NCBI GenBank assembly: GCA_035507155.1
Contig: DATJOK010000126.1
Coordinates: 3,931-67,930, forward strand
Length of the DNA: 64,000 bases
Direction: 5' to 3'
Source of the DNA: DASZHJ01 sp035507155
Lineage (GTDB): Bacteria > Pseudomonadota > Alphaproteobacteria > ATCC43930 > CGMCC-115725
The position numbers and the translations under genes are program-made. Under the pieces are notes generated by a model. The model had not been told where the DNA came from, did not search any database, and worked only from the letters and a program-made list of their open reading frames with translations. Shown in pieces: positions 41,100-49,079 of this stretch. Every line of letters begins with the position of its first letter. The stretch's first letter is position 1.

Positions 41100-43460
41100 A
41101 TGGCCGGACGACGGATCTGGCTCGCCGGGGGAGTAGGCCTCGCGCTCGCCTGCTCTGCCGCAAGGGCGCAGACTGCGCCCCCGGCCGATGAGGCCACAAC
41201 CACGCTCCCTACCGTCGAGGTGATCGGCACCACGCCGCTGCCGGGCACCGGCATCGATCGCGACAAGGTGCCCGCCAACGTCCAGAGCGTCACCCACTCC
41301 GACCTGACCCGCGAGGGCACGCCGAGCCTGACGAATGCGCTCAAGGATCAGACCGGCAGCGTCAACACCAACGACAACCTGGTCGACCAGTTCCAGCCGG
41401 ATATCCTCTATCGCGGCTTCGAGGCCTCCCCGGTGCTGGGCACGCCGCAGGGGATCGCGGTCTACCAGAACGGCGTCCGCGTCAATGAGGCCTTCGGCGA
41501 CGCCGTCAACTGGGACCTGATCCCCGATTTCGCCATCGATCGCCTCGACATCGTCAGCTCCAATCCCGTCTATGGCCTGAACGCCCTCGGCGGTGCCGCC
41601 GTGGTGACCATGAAGAACGGCTTCACCTACCAGGGCTTCGAGAGCGAGCTCGCCGGCGGCTCCTTCAATCAGTTCAGCTCCACCTTCCAGTACGGCAAGC
41701 AGGTCGAGGGCATCGGCGCCTATATCGGCGGTCGCTACTACGATTCCGACGGCTGGCGCCAGTTCTCGCCGGACAACGTGAAGCAGATCTATGCCGATGT
41801 CGGCGGCCGCAACGACCGCTTCTCGCTCGACATCAATTTCACCGGCGCCAACAACCGCCTCTTCGGGCAGGGCACCACGCCGATCCAGACGCTGGCGGTC
41901 GACCGGTCCCTCGACTTCACCACGCCGCAGAACAATTTCGACGAGCTCTATTTCGTGACGCTGAACGGCTCCTACCAGGCAACCGACGACTTGTCCTTCC
42001 AGGCCAATGCCTATCGGCGCGAATTCCACCAGACGGTTTCCAACGGCGACACCAGCGACTTCACCGCCTGCGACCCGGCGAACGGCTTCCTCTGCCAGTC
42101 GGACGCGGCGACGCCGCTGACGCAAGCGAACGGCAGCGGCATCCCCGATGTCACCAACGGCGGTGCCTCCATTCTCGGCCAGAACGACAGCGAGACGATC
42201 CACGCCGTCGGCATCGGCGGAACCCTGCAGACCACCTACACTGGGGACGTCTTCGGTCACGAGAACAACTTCGTGTTCGGCGGCAGCCTCGATCACTCCG
42301 ACGTCGATTTCCAGTCCACCACCGAGATCGGCCTCATCAACGGCGCACTGCAGGTGATCCCCTCCGGGTTCTTCGTCTCGACCGCCGAGAATACGGGTTT
42401 CCTCGCAACGCCGGTGAGCCTCGGCGCCTCGAACACCTACTACGGCGTCTTCCTGACCGACACCTTCACCGTGACGCCGAAGTTCGCGGTCACCGCCAGC
42501 GGCCGCTACAACCTCGCCCAGATCGATCTGGTGGACCGGCTGGGGCCGAACCTGACCGGCCAGAGCCGCTACAGCCGCTTCAATCCGGCGATCGGCGGCA
42601 CCTACAAGTTCTTGCCGAACCTCACCGGCTACTTCGGCTATTCCGAGGGCAACCGGGCGCCGACACCAAGCGAGATCGAGTGCTCCAACCCGGCACAGCC
42701 CTGCGTCCTGCCCTCCTCGCTCTCCTCCGATCCGCCCACGCTGAAGCAGGTGGTCTCGCATACCTACGAAGGAGGGCTGCGCGGCTCCTTCGGCCTCAAG
42801 GACCTGCTGCCGGGCCGCTTCAAGTGGAACGCCGGGCTGTTCCGCACCGATCTCGACGACGACATCTATGCCGTCGCCACGTCGATCAGCACCGGCTTCT
42901 TCCAGAACATCGGGTCGACGCGTCGGCAGGGCATCGAGACCGGTCTCGGCTATGTCGACGAGAGTTGGTCGGTCTACGGCAGCTACAGTCTCGTCGACGC
43001 GACCTTCCAGTCGCCGCTCACGCTGCCCTCGCCGAGCAACCCCCTCGCCGACGCCAGTGGCAACATCAGCGTCGTGCCCGGCGACCATCTGCCGGGCATT
43101 CCCATGCACCAGCTCAAGGTGGGTGCCGACTATCACGTTACCGACCACTGGACCGTCGGCGCGGTCTTCACCTATTTCAGCGACCAGTATTACCGCGGCG
43201 ACGAATCAAACCAGAATCCGAAGCTGCCCGGCTACGAGGTGGTCAATCTCCACAGCTCCTACACCGTCACCAAGAATCTCGAGATCTTCGCGAACCTCCA
43301 GAACGCCTTCGACACCCACTACGCGACGGTCGGGGCCTTTGGCGATCCGACCGGCGTGGGCGCCCCTGGCGTGCCGACCAATGGCACCGGCGTCGACAAC
43401 CGCTTCGTCGGGCCGGCGCCGCCCATCTCCGTCTTCGGCGGCATTCGCATCCGGTTCTAG
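41100..43460 (+). CDS. TonB-dependent outer-membrane receptor
   Basis: A 786-residue outer-membrane receptor. Residues 1-23 are a signal peptide, LPTVEVIGTT (about 36-45) fits a TonB box, and residues 50-175 form the plug (SLTNALKDQTGSV, PDILYRGFEASPVLGTPQGIAVYQNGVRVNEAFGD, NPVYGLNALGGAAVVTMKNG). The rest is the 22-stranded barrel, ending in the aromatic-type terminal strand ISVFGGIRIRF. A cysteine-bearing loop (DFTACDPANGFLC) lies near residue 320. The ligand is unknown; control by the divergent NarX/NarL pair is likely. GGAGGGGG precedes the ATG. Confidence 0.9.
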   Translation: MAGRRIWLAGGVGLALACSAARAQTAPPADEATTTLPTVEVIGTTPLPGTGIDRDKVPANVQSVTHSDLTREGTPSLTNALKDQTGSVNTNDNLVDQFQPDILYRGFEASPVLGTPQGIAVYQNGVRVNEAFGDAVNWDLIPDFAIDRLDIVSSNPVYGLNALGGAAVVTMKNGFTYQGFESELAGGSFNQFSSTFQYGKQVEGIGAYIGGRYYDSDGWRQFSPDNVKQIYADVGGRNDRFSLDINFTGANNRLFGQGTTPIQTLAVDRSLDFTTPQNNFDELYFVTLNGSYQATDDLSFQANAYRREFHQTVSNGDTSDFTACDPANGFLCQSDAATPLTQANGSGIPDVTNGGASILGQNDSETIHAVGIGGTLQTTYTGDVFGHENNFVFGGSLDHSDVDFQSTTEIGLINGALQVIPSGFFVSTAENTGFLATPVSLGASNTYYGVFLTDTFTVTPKFAVTASGRYNLAQIDLVDRLGPNLTGQSRYSRFNPAIGGTYKFLPNLTGYFGYSEGNRAPTPSEIECSNPAQPCVLPSSLSSDPPTLKQVVSHTYEGGLRGSFGLKDLLPGRFKWNAGLFRTDLDDDIYAVATSISTGFFQNIGSTRRQGIETGLGYVDESWSVYGSYSLVDATFQSPLTLPSPSNPLADASGNISVVPGDHLPGIPMHQLKVGADYHVTDHWTVGAVFTYFSDQYYRGDESNQNPKLPGYEVVNLHSSYTVTKNLEIFANLQNAFDTHYATVGAFGDPTGVGAPGVPTNGTGVDNRFVGPAPPISVFGGIRIRF

Positions 43461-43501
43461 GCGGCGTGACCCCCGGAGGCGGCTCTGGCCCCGGAATCGC
43501 T

Positions 43502-43532
43502 GCGCCGCGCCCGGACGGCCCGGGCGCGGCGC
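43502..43532 (+). terminator. 13-bp perfect GC hairpin after the TonB receptor gene
   Basis: GCGCCGCGCCCGG (43502-43514) and CCGGGCGCGGCGC (43520-43532) pair perfectly around a 5-nt loop. It lies 42 nt after the receptor stop and 48 nt before the end of the convergent 64-aa gene. There is no T-run on either side, so it may act with Rho or protect the 3' ends of both messages. Confidence 0.5.
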
Positions 43533-43579
43533 TGGTAGGCTCCTGGGGTAGAGGGGCTGGAGGAAAGCCGGCGGCTTCC

Positions 43580-43774
43580 TCAATGGGCCTGGCAGCAGGC
43601 GCTGTGCTCGGCGCCGGCCTGCTGGCGGTGCGCGAGATCGCAGGCCATCCGGCGGATCTGCAGCCGAAACTCCTCGGCGCTGAGCCCGGCGCTGCGCATC
43701 ACCGGCACCATGATCTCGTCGCCGAGCAGGTCATCGATGCTGGGCTCCACCACCTCGATCTTCCACTTGTGCAT
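43580..43774 (-). CDS. 64-residue protein of unknown function
   Basis: A small soluble protein, MHKWKIEVVEPSIDDLLGDE at the N-terminus, an acidic then basic helical middle (SAEEFRLQIRRMACDLAHRQ) and a cysteine/histidine-bearing tail (HSACCQAH). The start is supported by GGAGGAGG 6 nt before the ATG, an unusually strong ribosome-binding site. I do not recognise the family. The terminal Cys-Cys and His could bind a metal; that is speculation. It is convergent with the TonB-receptor gene. Confidence 0.6.
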   Translation of the reverse strand: MHKWKIEVVEPSIDDLLGDEIMVPVMRSAGLSAEEFRLQIRRMACDLAHRQQAGAEHSACCQAH

Positions 43775-43971
43775 CGGGTCCCTCCTCCGTTTTCGACCCT
43801 CCTACGATCCCGGCGAAGAATGACTAAATCGTGGCGAGGCAGCGGTCATTTGACGGCTTTTGAGCTATCTCGGCCGGCTCTTTTGCGAAGTGTGACCGAG
43901 CGTTGCATGCTGCGTCGCAACGCATCTCGCCACCGCGATCCGCGACCGCCCGCGGCGGCACGCGAGAACGT

Positions 43972-44265
43972 TCAGCGCAGCGCCTTAACCAAGCGCCGGT
44001 AGTCGGCCTCGGGGAAAGCGCGCAGGGTGACGGTGGAGACCGCCCCGGTTCGGCCGATGATCAGCGCGAAGTTTGCCGCCGCCTCGTCGTCCGGCATGTC
44101 ATAGATGGCGATCACGTCGTAGGAGCCCATGGTGAGATAGAACTCGCGCATGCGGCCGCCCAGCTTGCGCGCCAGCGCCTTCGCCTTGTCGAGGCGCTTG
44201 GGCGCATCCTTAACCGACTTGATGCCCTCGGGCGTGTATTTGCAGAGCGCGATATAGGTGGCCAT
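43972..44265 (-). CDS. GYD domain protein
   Basis: A 97-residue protein matching the GYD family (PF08734), small ferredoxin-like-fold proteins of unknown function. The conserved pattern is visible: YIALCKYTPEGIKSVKDAPKRLDKAK, then GGRMREFYLTMGSYDVIAIYDMPDDEAAANFAL, and STVTLRAFPEADYRRLVKAL. The family name motif appears as GSYD here. The ATG has GGCAGGAGG upstream. Nothing nearby suggests a partner. Confidence 0.85.
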   Translation of the reverse strand: MATYIALCKYTPEGIKSVKDAPKRLDKAKALARKLGGRMREFYLTMGSYDVIAIYDMPDDEAAANFALIIGRTGAVSTVTLRAFPEADYRRLVKALR

Positions 44266-44337
44266 GGCAACCTCCTGCCGCTTGCAGAGGCAGAGAGTGC
44301 CAGAAACCTCGCTCGGATTGAAGAGAGCCGGCTCGGC

Positions 44338-44826
44338 CTATGGCCGGTCCGAGCGGCGGTGATAGATGGTGATCGCCAGCAGCATGTCGACGCCCTGGCC
44401 GTCCCGGGCCAGCGGCAGCATCAGCCGCTCGATCTCGCGGACGTCATCGCTGATCGGGAAGACCGGCTGGCCTCTCCGGTAGGAGGGTACCGCGCGATCG
44501 GCCAGCGCGATGAATTCGGGATAGCTGGCGAAGCTCTCGAAATTGGGATGCAGCTCATGCATCCATTGGCCGGTCGCGTCGCGGCCGGAGACCCGGCGAT
44601 GCTCGGTACCGGTGACCCGGTAGCGGAATCGCAGGGGATTGCGATGGATGTCAAGCAGCCAGACCCAGGGGAGCAGCGCTGGAATATGGAGCGGGTCGAA
44701 ATGCTGACGACCGGGCAGCCGGCCGCCGCCCGGCGCGATCGACAGCCAGTACTCGTGGAACTGACGGAGACGCCGGTCACAGTCCGGCGGCAGGACTTCC
44801 GTCATTCTGGTATCCAAGTCTTGCAT
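44338..44826 (-). CDS. PAS_5 domain protein
   Basis: A 162-residue protein that fits the PAS_5 family (PF07310), common in Rhodospirillales and relatives. Features: LRQFHEYWLSIAPGGGRLPGRQHFDPLHIPALLPWVWLLDI, then RFRYRVTGTEHRRVSGRDATGQWMHEL, both typical. It would bind a small ligand or act as a stand-alone sensor; no output domain is attached. A second methionine at 44805 (MTEVLPP) is an alternative start; neither has a good ribosome-binding site. Confidence 0.75.
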   Translation of the reverse strand: MQDLDTRMTEVLPPDCDRRLRQFHEYWLSIAPGGGRLPGRQHFDPLHIPALLPWVWLLDIHRNPLRFRYRVTGTEHRRVSGRDATGQWMHELHPNFESFASYPEFIALADRAVPSYRRGQPVFPISDDVREIERLMLPLARDGQGVDMLLAITIYHRRSDRP

Positions 44827-45003
44827 CCACCCAGATCCAAGCCGTGCAGGCCCAGGGTCCGAGGATGCGCCGGAGGTGTTAAGCCGAGGTGAAAATTGGC
44901 GAGCACTCTCTAGCCATAATGGTGCTGGCCGCCTCTACTCTCTCGGGTCAAACCCCGCCGGAACGGCATAAAACCGCAACGCTTTTCCGCAAAGGAGCCG
45001 CCG

Positions 45004-45507
45004 ATGGCCGAATTCACGGTGAACCCGACCCGCCATGACCCCTACAAGAATTTCAAGTTCCGCTTGAAATGGGATGGCCAGTACATCGCCGGCATCAGCA
45101 AGGTGAGCCCGCTGGTCCGACGCACCGAGGTGATCATGCACCGCGAGGGCGGCGATCCCTCCACCAGCCGGAAATCGCCGGGCCGCACCGAGTTCGATGC
45201 CATCACCCTGGAGCGCGGCATCACCTACGATCCGGCTTTCGAGAATTGGGCCAACAAGGTCTGGCAATTCAGCGGCAGCCCCGAGGTGGCGCTCGCCGAC
45301 TTCCGCAAGAACATCACCCTCGAGATCTACAACGAGGCGGGCCAGCTCATCTTCGCCTACCAGATCTTCCGCTGCTGGGTTTCCGAGTTCCAGGCGCTCC
45401 CCGAACTCGACGCCAACGCCACCGCGGTCGCGATCCAATACATCAAGCTCGAGAACGAGGGCTGGATGCGCGACACCTCCGTGGTCGAGCAGCCGGAGCC
45501 GAGCTAA
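45004..45507 (+). CDS. T4 gp19-like tail tube protein (phage / contractile injection system), orphan
   Basis: A 167-residue protein that fits the phage T4 gp19 tail tube family (PF06841), also used as the inner tube of extracellular contractile injection systems. The N-terminal NFKFRLKWDGQYIAGISKVSPLVRRTEVIMHREGGD and the ITLERGITYDPAFENWANKVW strand are family-typical. The end YIKLENEGWMRD is also usual. AAAGGAG precedes the ATG. No sheath, baseplate, spike or ATPase gene lies in the window, so it stands alone. It converges on a GST gene with a 4-bp overlap. Confidence 0.8.
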   Translation: MAEFTVNPTRHDPYKNFKFRLKWDGQYIAGISKVSPLVRRTEVIMHREGGDPSTSRKSPGRTEFDAITLERGITYDPAFENWANKVWQFSGSPEVALADFRKNITLEIYNEAGQLIFAYQIFRCWVSEFQALPELDANATAVAIQYIKLENEGWMRDTSVVEQPEPS

Positions 45508-46211
45508 CCCGCCCGCGTCGGGATCTGGAGACCGCGCTGCACCGCAGGCCGGGCAAGCCCGCGCTCGAGCCAGTCCGGCACCCGCCTCAGCGCGTCGAAG
45601 GCGACGAGCTCGCGGGCGCCATAGAAGCCCACGAGGTTGCGCACCCAGCCGAGATGAGCGACGTCGGCGACGGTGTACTCGTCGCCCATGATCCAGCTCC
45701 GGCCCTCGAGCCGCGTCTCCAACACGCCGAGCAGCCGCTTCGATTCCGCCACATACCGCTCCAGCGGCCGCTTGTCGGCGATCTCGCGGCCGGCGAATTT
45801 GTGGAAGTAGCCTACCTGTCCGAACATCGGCCCGACATTCGCCATCTGGAAGAAGACCCACTGGATGGTCTCCCAGCGCGCCGCCGCGCCCGTCGGCAGC
45901 AGCTTGCCGGTCTTCTCGCCGAGATAGAGCAGGATGGCGCCGGATTCGAAGAGGCCGAACGGCACGCCCTCCGGCCCATCGGGATCGATGATGGCCGGGA
46001 TCTTGCCGTTGGGATTGAGCGACAGGAATTCCGGCGTCGAGCTCTCGTTCCTGCCGATTTCGATGGCGTGCGGCTCATAGGGAAGACCAATCTCCTCCAG
46101 CATGACCGAGACCTTGACGCCGTTCGGCGTCGGCAGCGAGTAGAGCTGCAGCCGGTCGGGATGCTGCGCCGGCCAGCGCCGGGTGATCGGGAACAGGGAG
46201 AGATCAGCCAT
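45504..46211 (-). CDS. Glutathione S-transferase, Nu class (YfcG/YghU-like)
   Basis: A 235-residue GST. The N-terminal thioredoxin-fold domain has LYSLPTPNGVKVSVMLEEIGLPYE; T28-P29-N30 is the glutathione-binding turn of Nu-class enzymes such as YfcG and YghU, which act as disulfide-bond reductases. NPNGKIPAIIDP and FESGAILLYLGEKTG complete the glutathione site. The helical domain includes WVFFQMANVGPMFGQVGYFHKFA. ATG 46211 is preferred to 46253. A ptxE-like gene lies upstream. Confidence 0.88.
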   Translation of the reverse strand: MADLSLFPITRRWPAQHPDRLQLYSLPTPNGVKVSVMLEEIGLPYEPHAIEIGRNESSTPEFLSLNPNGKIPAIIDPDGPEGVPFGLFESGAILLYLGEKTGKLLPTGAAARWETIQWVFFQMANVGPMFGQVGYFHKFAGREIADKRPLERYVAESKRLLGVLETRLEGRSWIMGDEYTVADVAHLGWVRNLVGFYGARELVAFDALRRVPDWLERGLARPAVQRGLQIPTRAG

Positions 46212-46254
46212 TCGAGACTCCGAACCGGAATGCGGGCTCGCCGAGGGCATCATC

Positions 46255-47127
46255 TCATGCCCGGGCGTCGCGCAGGAACGCGTTGAATTGAAGCGCCGCG
46301 CTCCCGGCAGAAAGGCCGGCGGGAACGATCGAATAGAGCGGCTTCGCGAGCGGGGTCTCGCGCACCCGGAGCGCCCGCAGGCTCCCCGCCCTCACCTCGT
46401 CGCGGACCGCGCTCGCCAGGGTGACGGAGATGCCGAGGCCGGCGCGCACCGCCTGCTTCACCGCCTCGGTGCTGCCGAGCTCGAGCCCGATGCGCAAGGT
46501 GCCGGCCGCGACGCCGAAGGCCTGCTGCAGGAGCCGCGCGGTGCCGGTGCCGGGTTCGCCGCCGATCATCGGCTCGCGCAGCAGCAGCGCCTTCTCGACC
46601 GATTTCCGGCCGGCCCAGGGATGCTCGGGCGACACGATCACCACCAGCTTCTCGCGGCGCCAGATCGCCGCCTCGAAGCCCTGCCGGTCGTCCCACCATT
46701 CCATGAGGCCGATATCGATCTCGCCATCCTCCAGGCGACGGGCAGTCTCGAGATTGGTGCCGATCCGGATCTCGAGCGGTCCCAGTGACGGCTGCGCCGC
46801 GCGAAAGGCGCGCAGCAGCGGCTGCAGCAGATAGACGCCGATGTTGCTGCTGGCGCCGATGGCGAGGCTGCCGCGATCGAGAACGGCCGCAGCCCGCTCG
46901 GCAAGCCGCAGCAGCGTGCGCGCCAAAGGCAGGAAGCGCGAGCCAGCCGGGGTCGTGACGGCGCGGGCGCGGCTGCGCTCGATCAGCAGATGACCGACCG
47001 CTGCCTCGAGCTTCTGGACATGCTGCGAGACCGTGGGCTGCGCGATATCAAGGCGCCCGGCGGCGTCGCGAAAGCTGCCGGCGTCGATCACCGCGACGAA
47101 GCTCCGGACCTGGTCGAGATCGATCAT
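46255..47127 (-). CDS. ptxE: LysR-family regulator (PtxE-like)
   Basis: A 290-residue LysR-type regulator. The HTH is at residues 5-60 (VRSFVAVIDAGSFRDAAGRLDIAQPTVSQHVQKLEAAVG), followed by the effector-binding domain with EWWDDRQGFEAAIWRREKLVVIVSPEHPWAG. It overlaps the phosphite-dehydrogenase-like gene by 4 bp (ATGA). In Pseudomonas stutzeri the ptx operon also ends ptxD-ptxE with a LysR regulator; the symbol rests on this context and is provisional. A dyad upstream of ptxD is a possible binding site. Confidence 0.75.
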   Translation of the reverse strand: MIDLDQVRSFVAVIDAGSFRDAAGRLDIAQPTVSQHVQKLEAAVGHLLIERSRARAVTTPAGSRFLPLARTLLRLAERAAAVLDRGSLAIGASSNIGVYLLQPLLRAFRAAQPSLGPLEIRIGTNLETARRLEDGEIDIGLMEWWDDRQGFEAAIWRREKLVVIVSPEHPWAGRKSVEKALLLREPMIGGEPGTGTARLLQQAFGVAAGTLRIGLELGSTEAVKQAVRAGLGISVTLASAVRDEVRAGSLRALRVRETPLAKPLYSIVPAGLSAGSAALQFNAFLRDARA

Positions 47128-48146
47128 GGCGCGGCGCCGCCCCGCGGCCGCCGCGGCCGGTTCACCGCGCCGGAGGGCAGCTCGCCGCGCAGCGCCTCCA
47201 GAATGCTGGTGGCTGCCGCGAGCGCGATCTCGCGGCGCACGCCGTCGACGGCGGAACCCAGATGCGGCGTCAGCACTGTCCTGCCGCTCGCCAGCAGCCG
47301 CGCCGAGACCTCTCGCGGCCGCTCCGGCAGCGCCCAGTCCTCCATGGCGAAGACGTCGGCGGCGTAGCCGCCGAGATGGCCGCTCTCGAGCGCATCGGCG
47401 ACCGCCGCCTCGTCCACCAGCGACCCGCGCGCGGTGTTGACGAGAAAGGCGCTTGGCTGCATGCGCGCGAGGAACTCCGCATTCACGAGATGGCGGGTGG
47501 CGGGCAGCAGCGGCAGGCAGAGCACGACGAAATCGCTCTGCGCCAGCAACGCGTCGCGCGAAAGGCGGCGCAGCCTGAGCGCGTCCTCCTCGTCTGGCGC
47601 GAGCGGCTGCGTGTCGGTATAAAGCAGCGTCGCGCGAAAGCCGGCGAGGCGCCGCGCGAGCGCCTTCCCCACCGCCCCCGCGCCCACCAGCCCGACTGTG
47701 CCGCCGTCGAGCCCTTCCCCGTAGAGGATCGGACGCCAGCCTCGGAACGCGCCATCGCGCAGCAGCCGGTCGCCCGGCAGGATGTTGCGGGCGAGCGCGA
47801 TCATCAGCCCGATGGTGAGCTCCGCGGTAGGCGCCGTCAGCAGATCCGGCACGATGGTGAGCCAGACGCCTCGCCGCGTGCACGCCTCGACATCGAAATT
47901 GTCATAGCCCTTGAGCGCGCAGGCGACGATGCGGAGATCGGGGCAGGTGGCGAGAAGATCATCGTCGATGCGTTCCGGCATGAAGGCCATCAGCGCCTGC
48001 GCCTTGCGGCAGCGCCGCCCGAGCTCTTCCGATGTCAGCGCCTCGGTGCTGTCGTTGGGCAGCACGTCGCAGGTCTCGCCGAGCCGGTCGAGGACCTCCG
48101 GATGGACGCGGCAGGAAACGACGACGGTCGGCCGCTTATATTTCAT
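47124..48146 (-). CDS. ptxD: Phosphite (phosphonate) dehydrogenase-like 2-hydroxyacid dehydrogenase
   Basis: A 340-residue NAD-dependent dehydrogenase that would oxidise phosphite to phosphate. It matches Pseudomonas stutzeri PtxD position by position with an offset of +3. M56, K79, W137, Y142, R240, E269 and H295 correspond to M53, K76, W134, Y139, R237, E266 and H292 of PtxD, which separate it from ordinary D-hydroxyacid dehydrogenases. ALKGYDNFD and PDLLTAPTAELTIGL are shared. At the cofactor position D178-T179 replace E175-A176, keeping an acidic residue for NAD. No ptxABC transporter genes are adjacent. ptxE overlaps its 3' end. Confidence 0.85.
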   Translation of the reverse strand: MKYKRPTVVVSCRVHPEVLDRLGETCDVLPNDSTEALTSEELGRRCRKAQALMAFMPERIDDDLLATCPDLRIVACALKGYDNFDVEACTRRGVWLTIVPDLLTAPTAELTIGLMIALARNILPGDRLLRDGAFRGWRPILYGEGLDGGTVGLVGAGAVGKALARRLAGFRATLLYTDTQPLAPDEEDALRLRRLSRDALLAQSDFVVLCLPLLPATRHLVNAEFLARMQPSAFLVNTARGSLVDEAAVADALESGHLGGYAADVFAMEDWALPERPREVSARLLASGRTVLTPHLGSAVDGVRREIALAAATSILEALRGELPSGAVNRPRRPRGGAAP

Positions 48147-48164
48147 TTCGCGATCTAACACGTT

Positions 48165-48191
48165 TTGACATTACATTTCTCAATGTATAAA
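48165..48191 (+). promoter_or_regulatory. Candidate promoter for the metallo-beta-lactamase-fold gene
   Basis: TTGACA (48165-48170) is a perfect -35. TATAAA (48186-48191) follows after 15 nt, which is short of the ideal 17. It lies 32 nt before the ATG and encloses the dyad at 48172-48187. Confidence 0.4.
48172..48187. promoter_or_regulatory. Dyad in the ptxD / MBL divergent promoter
   Basis: TACATT (48172-48177) and AATGTA (48182-48187) are perfect inverted repeats with TCTC between. LysR-type regulators favour such AT-rich interrupted dyads. It lies in the 76-bp gap between ptxD and the MBL gene, inside the candidate plus-strand promoter, so binding would affect both directions. Confidence 0.5.
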
Positions 48192-48222
48192 CTGGCCGTC
48201 CATCCGTCAAACGGAGACTGCG

Positions 48223-48957
48223 ATGGAGTTGCGGTTCCTGGGCTCGGGCGATGCGTTCGGCAGCGGCGGGCGCTTCAACACCTGCTTTCACGTCCGCGAC
48301 GGGCGCGGCGCGTTCCTGATCGACTGCGGCGCCTCCTCGATGATCGCGATCCGCAAATTCGCCGTCGATCCCAATGCTGTCCGCGCCATCCTGATCACCC
48401 ATCTGCACGGCGATCACTTCGGTGGCCTGCCCTTCTTCATCCTGGATGCCCAGCTCGTGAGCCGTCGCAGCGCGCCGCTCGTCATCGCCGGGCCGCCGGG
48501 CCTGCGCGAGCGGCTCGACACCGCGATGGAGAATTTCTTTCCCGGCTCGACCAAGGTAGAGCGCCGCTTCGCCGTCGAGATCCGCGAGCTGGCACCAGGC
48601 ACCAGCCACGACGTCGAGGGGATCGAGGTCACGCCTTACCTCATGCGGCATCCCTGCGGCGCGCCGCCCTTCGCTCTGCGGATCTCCGTCGACGGCAGGA
48701 CGCTCTGCTATTCCGGCGACACGGAGTGGGTCGATGACCTCCGCGAGGCGGCGACCGGCGCCGATCTCTTCATCGCCGAGACCTATTTCTTCGAGAAGGC
48801 GATCAAGTTCCACCTCGACTTCGCGACCCTCGCCCGCCATCTGCCGGAGATCGGCGCCAAGCGCGTGGTGCTTACCCACATGAGCCCCGACATGCTGGCC
48901 CGCGCCGGCGAGAGCGGCTGCGAGGCCGCCGCCGACGGCATGGTGATCACGCTCTGA
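48223..48957 (+). CDS. Metallo-beta-lactamase-fold hydrolase (RNase Z / PhnP-like)
   Basis: A 244-residue MBL-fold enzyme. The metal motif HLHGDH is at residues 60-65, with further ligands in YLMRHPCGAPPFAL, the aspartate in CYSGDTEWV and the histidine in VVLTHMSPDML. This layout is that of the RNase Z/PhnP group, which hydrolyse phosphodiesters. Divergence from ptxD suggests a part in using a reduced-phosphorus or phosphodiester compound, an inference. A true tRNase Z would be larger and carry an exosite not seen here. GGAGA precedes the ATG. Confidence 0.82.
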   Translation: MELRFLGSGDAFGSGGRFNTCFHVRDGRGAFLIDCGASSMIAIRKFAVDPNAVRAILITHLHGDHFGGLPFFILDAQLVSRRSAPLVIAGPPGLRERLDTAMENFFPGSTKVERRFAVEIRELAPGTSHDVEGIEVTPYLMRHPCGAPPFALRISVDGRTLCYSGDTEWVDDLREAATGADLFIAETYFFEKAIKFHLDFATLARHLPEIGAKRVVLTHMSPDMLARAGESGCEAAADGMVITL

Positions 48958-48986
48958 GGAGCGGCGGTCAAAGGCGCAAGCCTCTC

Positions 48987-49008
48987 TGATCGGCAGCAGT
49001 ACCGATCA
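48987..49008. repeat. 7-bp inverted repeat before the alpha/beta hydrolase gene
   Basis: TGATCGG (48987-48993) and CCGATCA (49002-49008) flank 8 nt. Just downstream a self-complementary GGCGGCCGGCCGCC lies at 49011-49024. Either may be a weak terminator for the MBL gene or an operator for the next gene, which starts at 49080. Confidence 0.3.
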
Positions 49009-49079
49009 ATCGGCGGCCGGCCGCCTGCGGTAGGTGTGCGCTCGCGCGGCCGTCGCGCGATCGACCTCGGAGCGACCCC

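Noticed and set aside
44900..46300. A prophage or contractile injection cluster around the tail tube gene
   Set aside because: Neighbours are a PAS_5 protein and a GST; no other phage or injection-system gene is present.
49011..49024. The self-complementary GGCGGCCGGCCGCC as a specific site
   Set aside because: GC-only palindromes of this kind are expected by chance in such DNA, and no T-run or paired motif supports a function.
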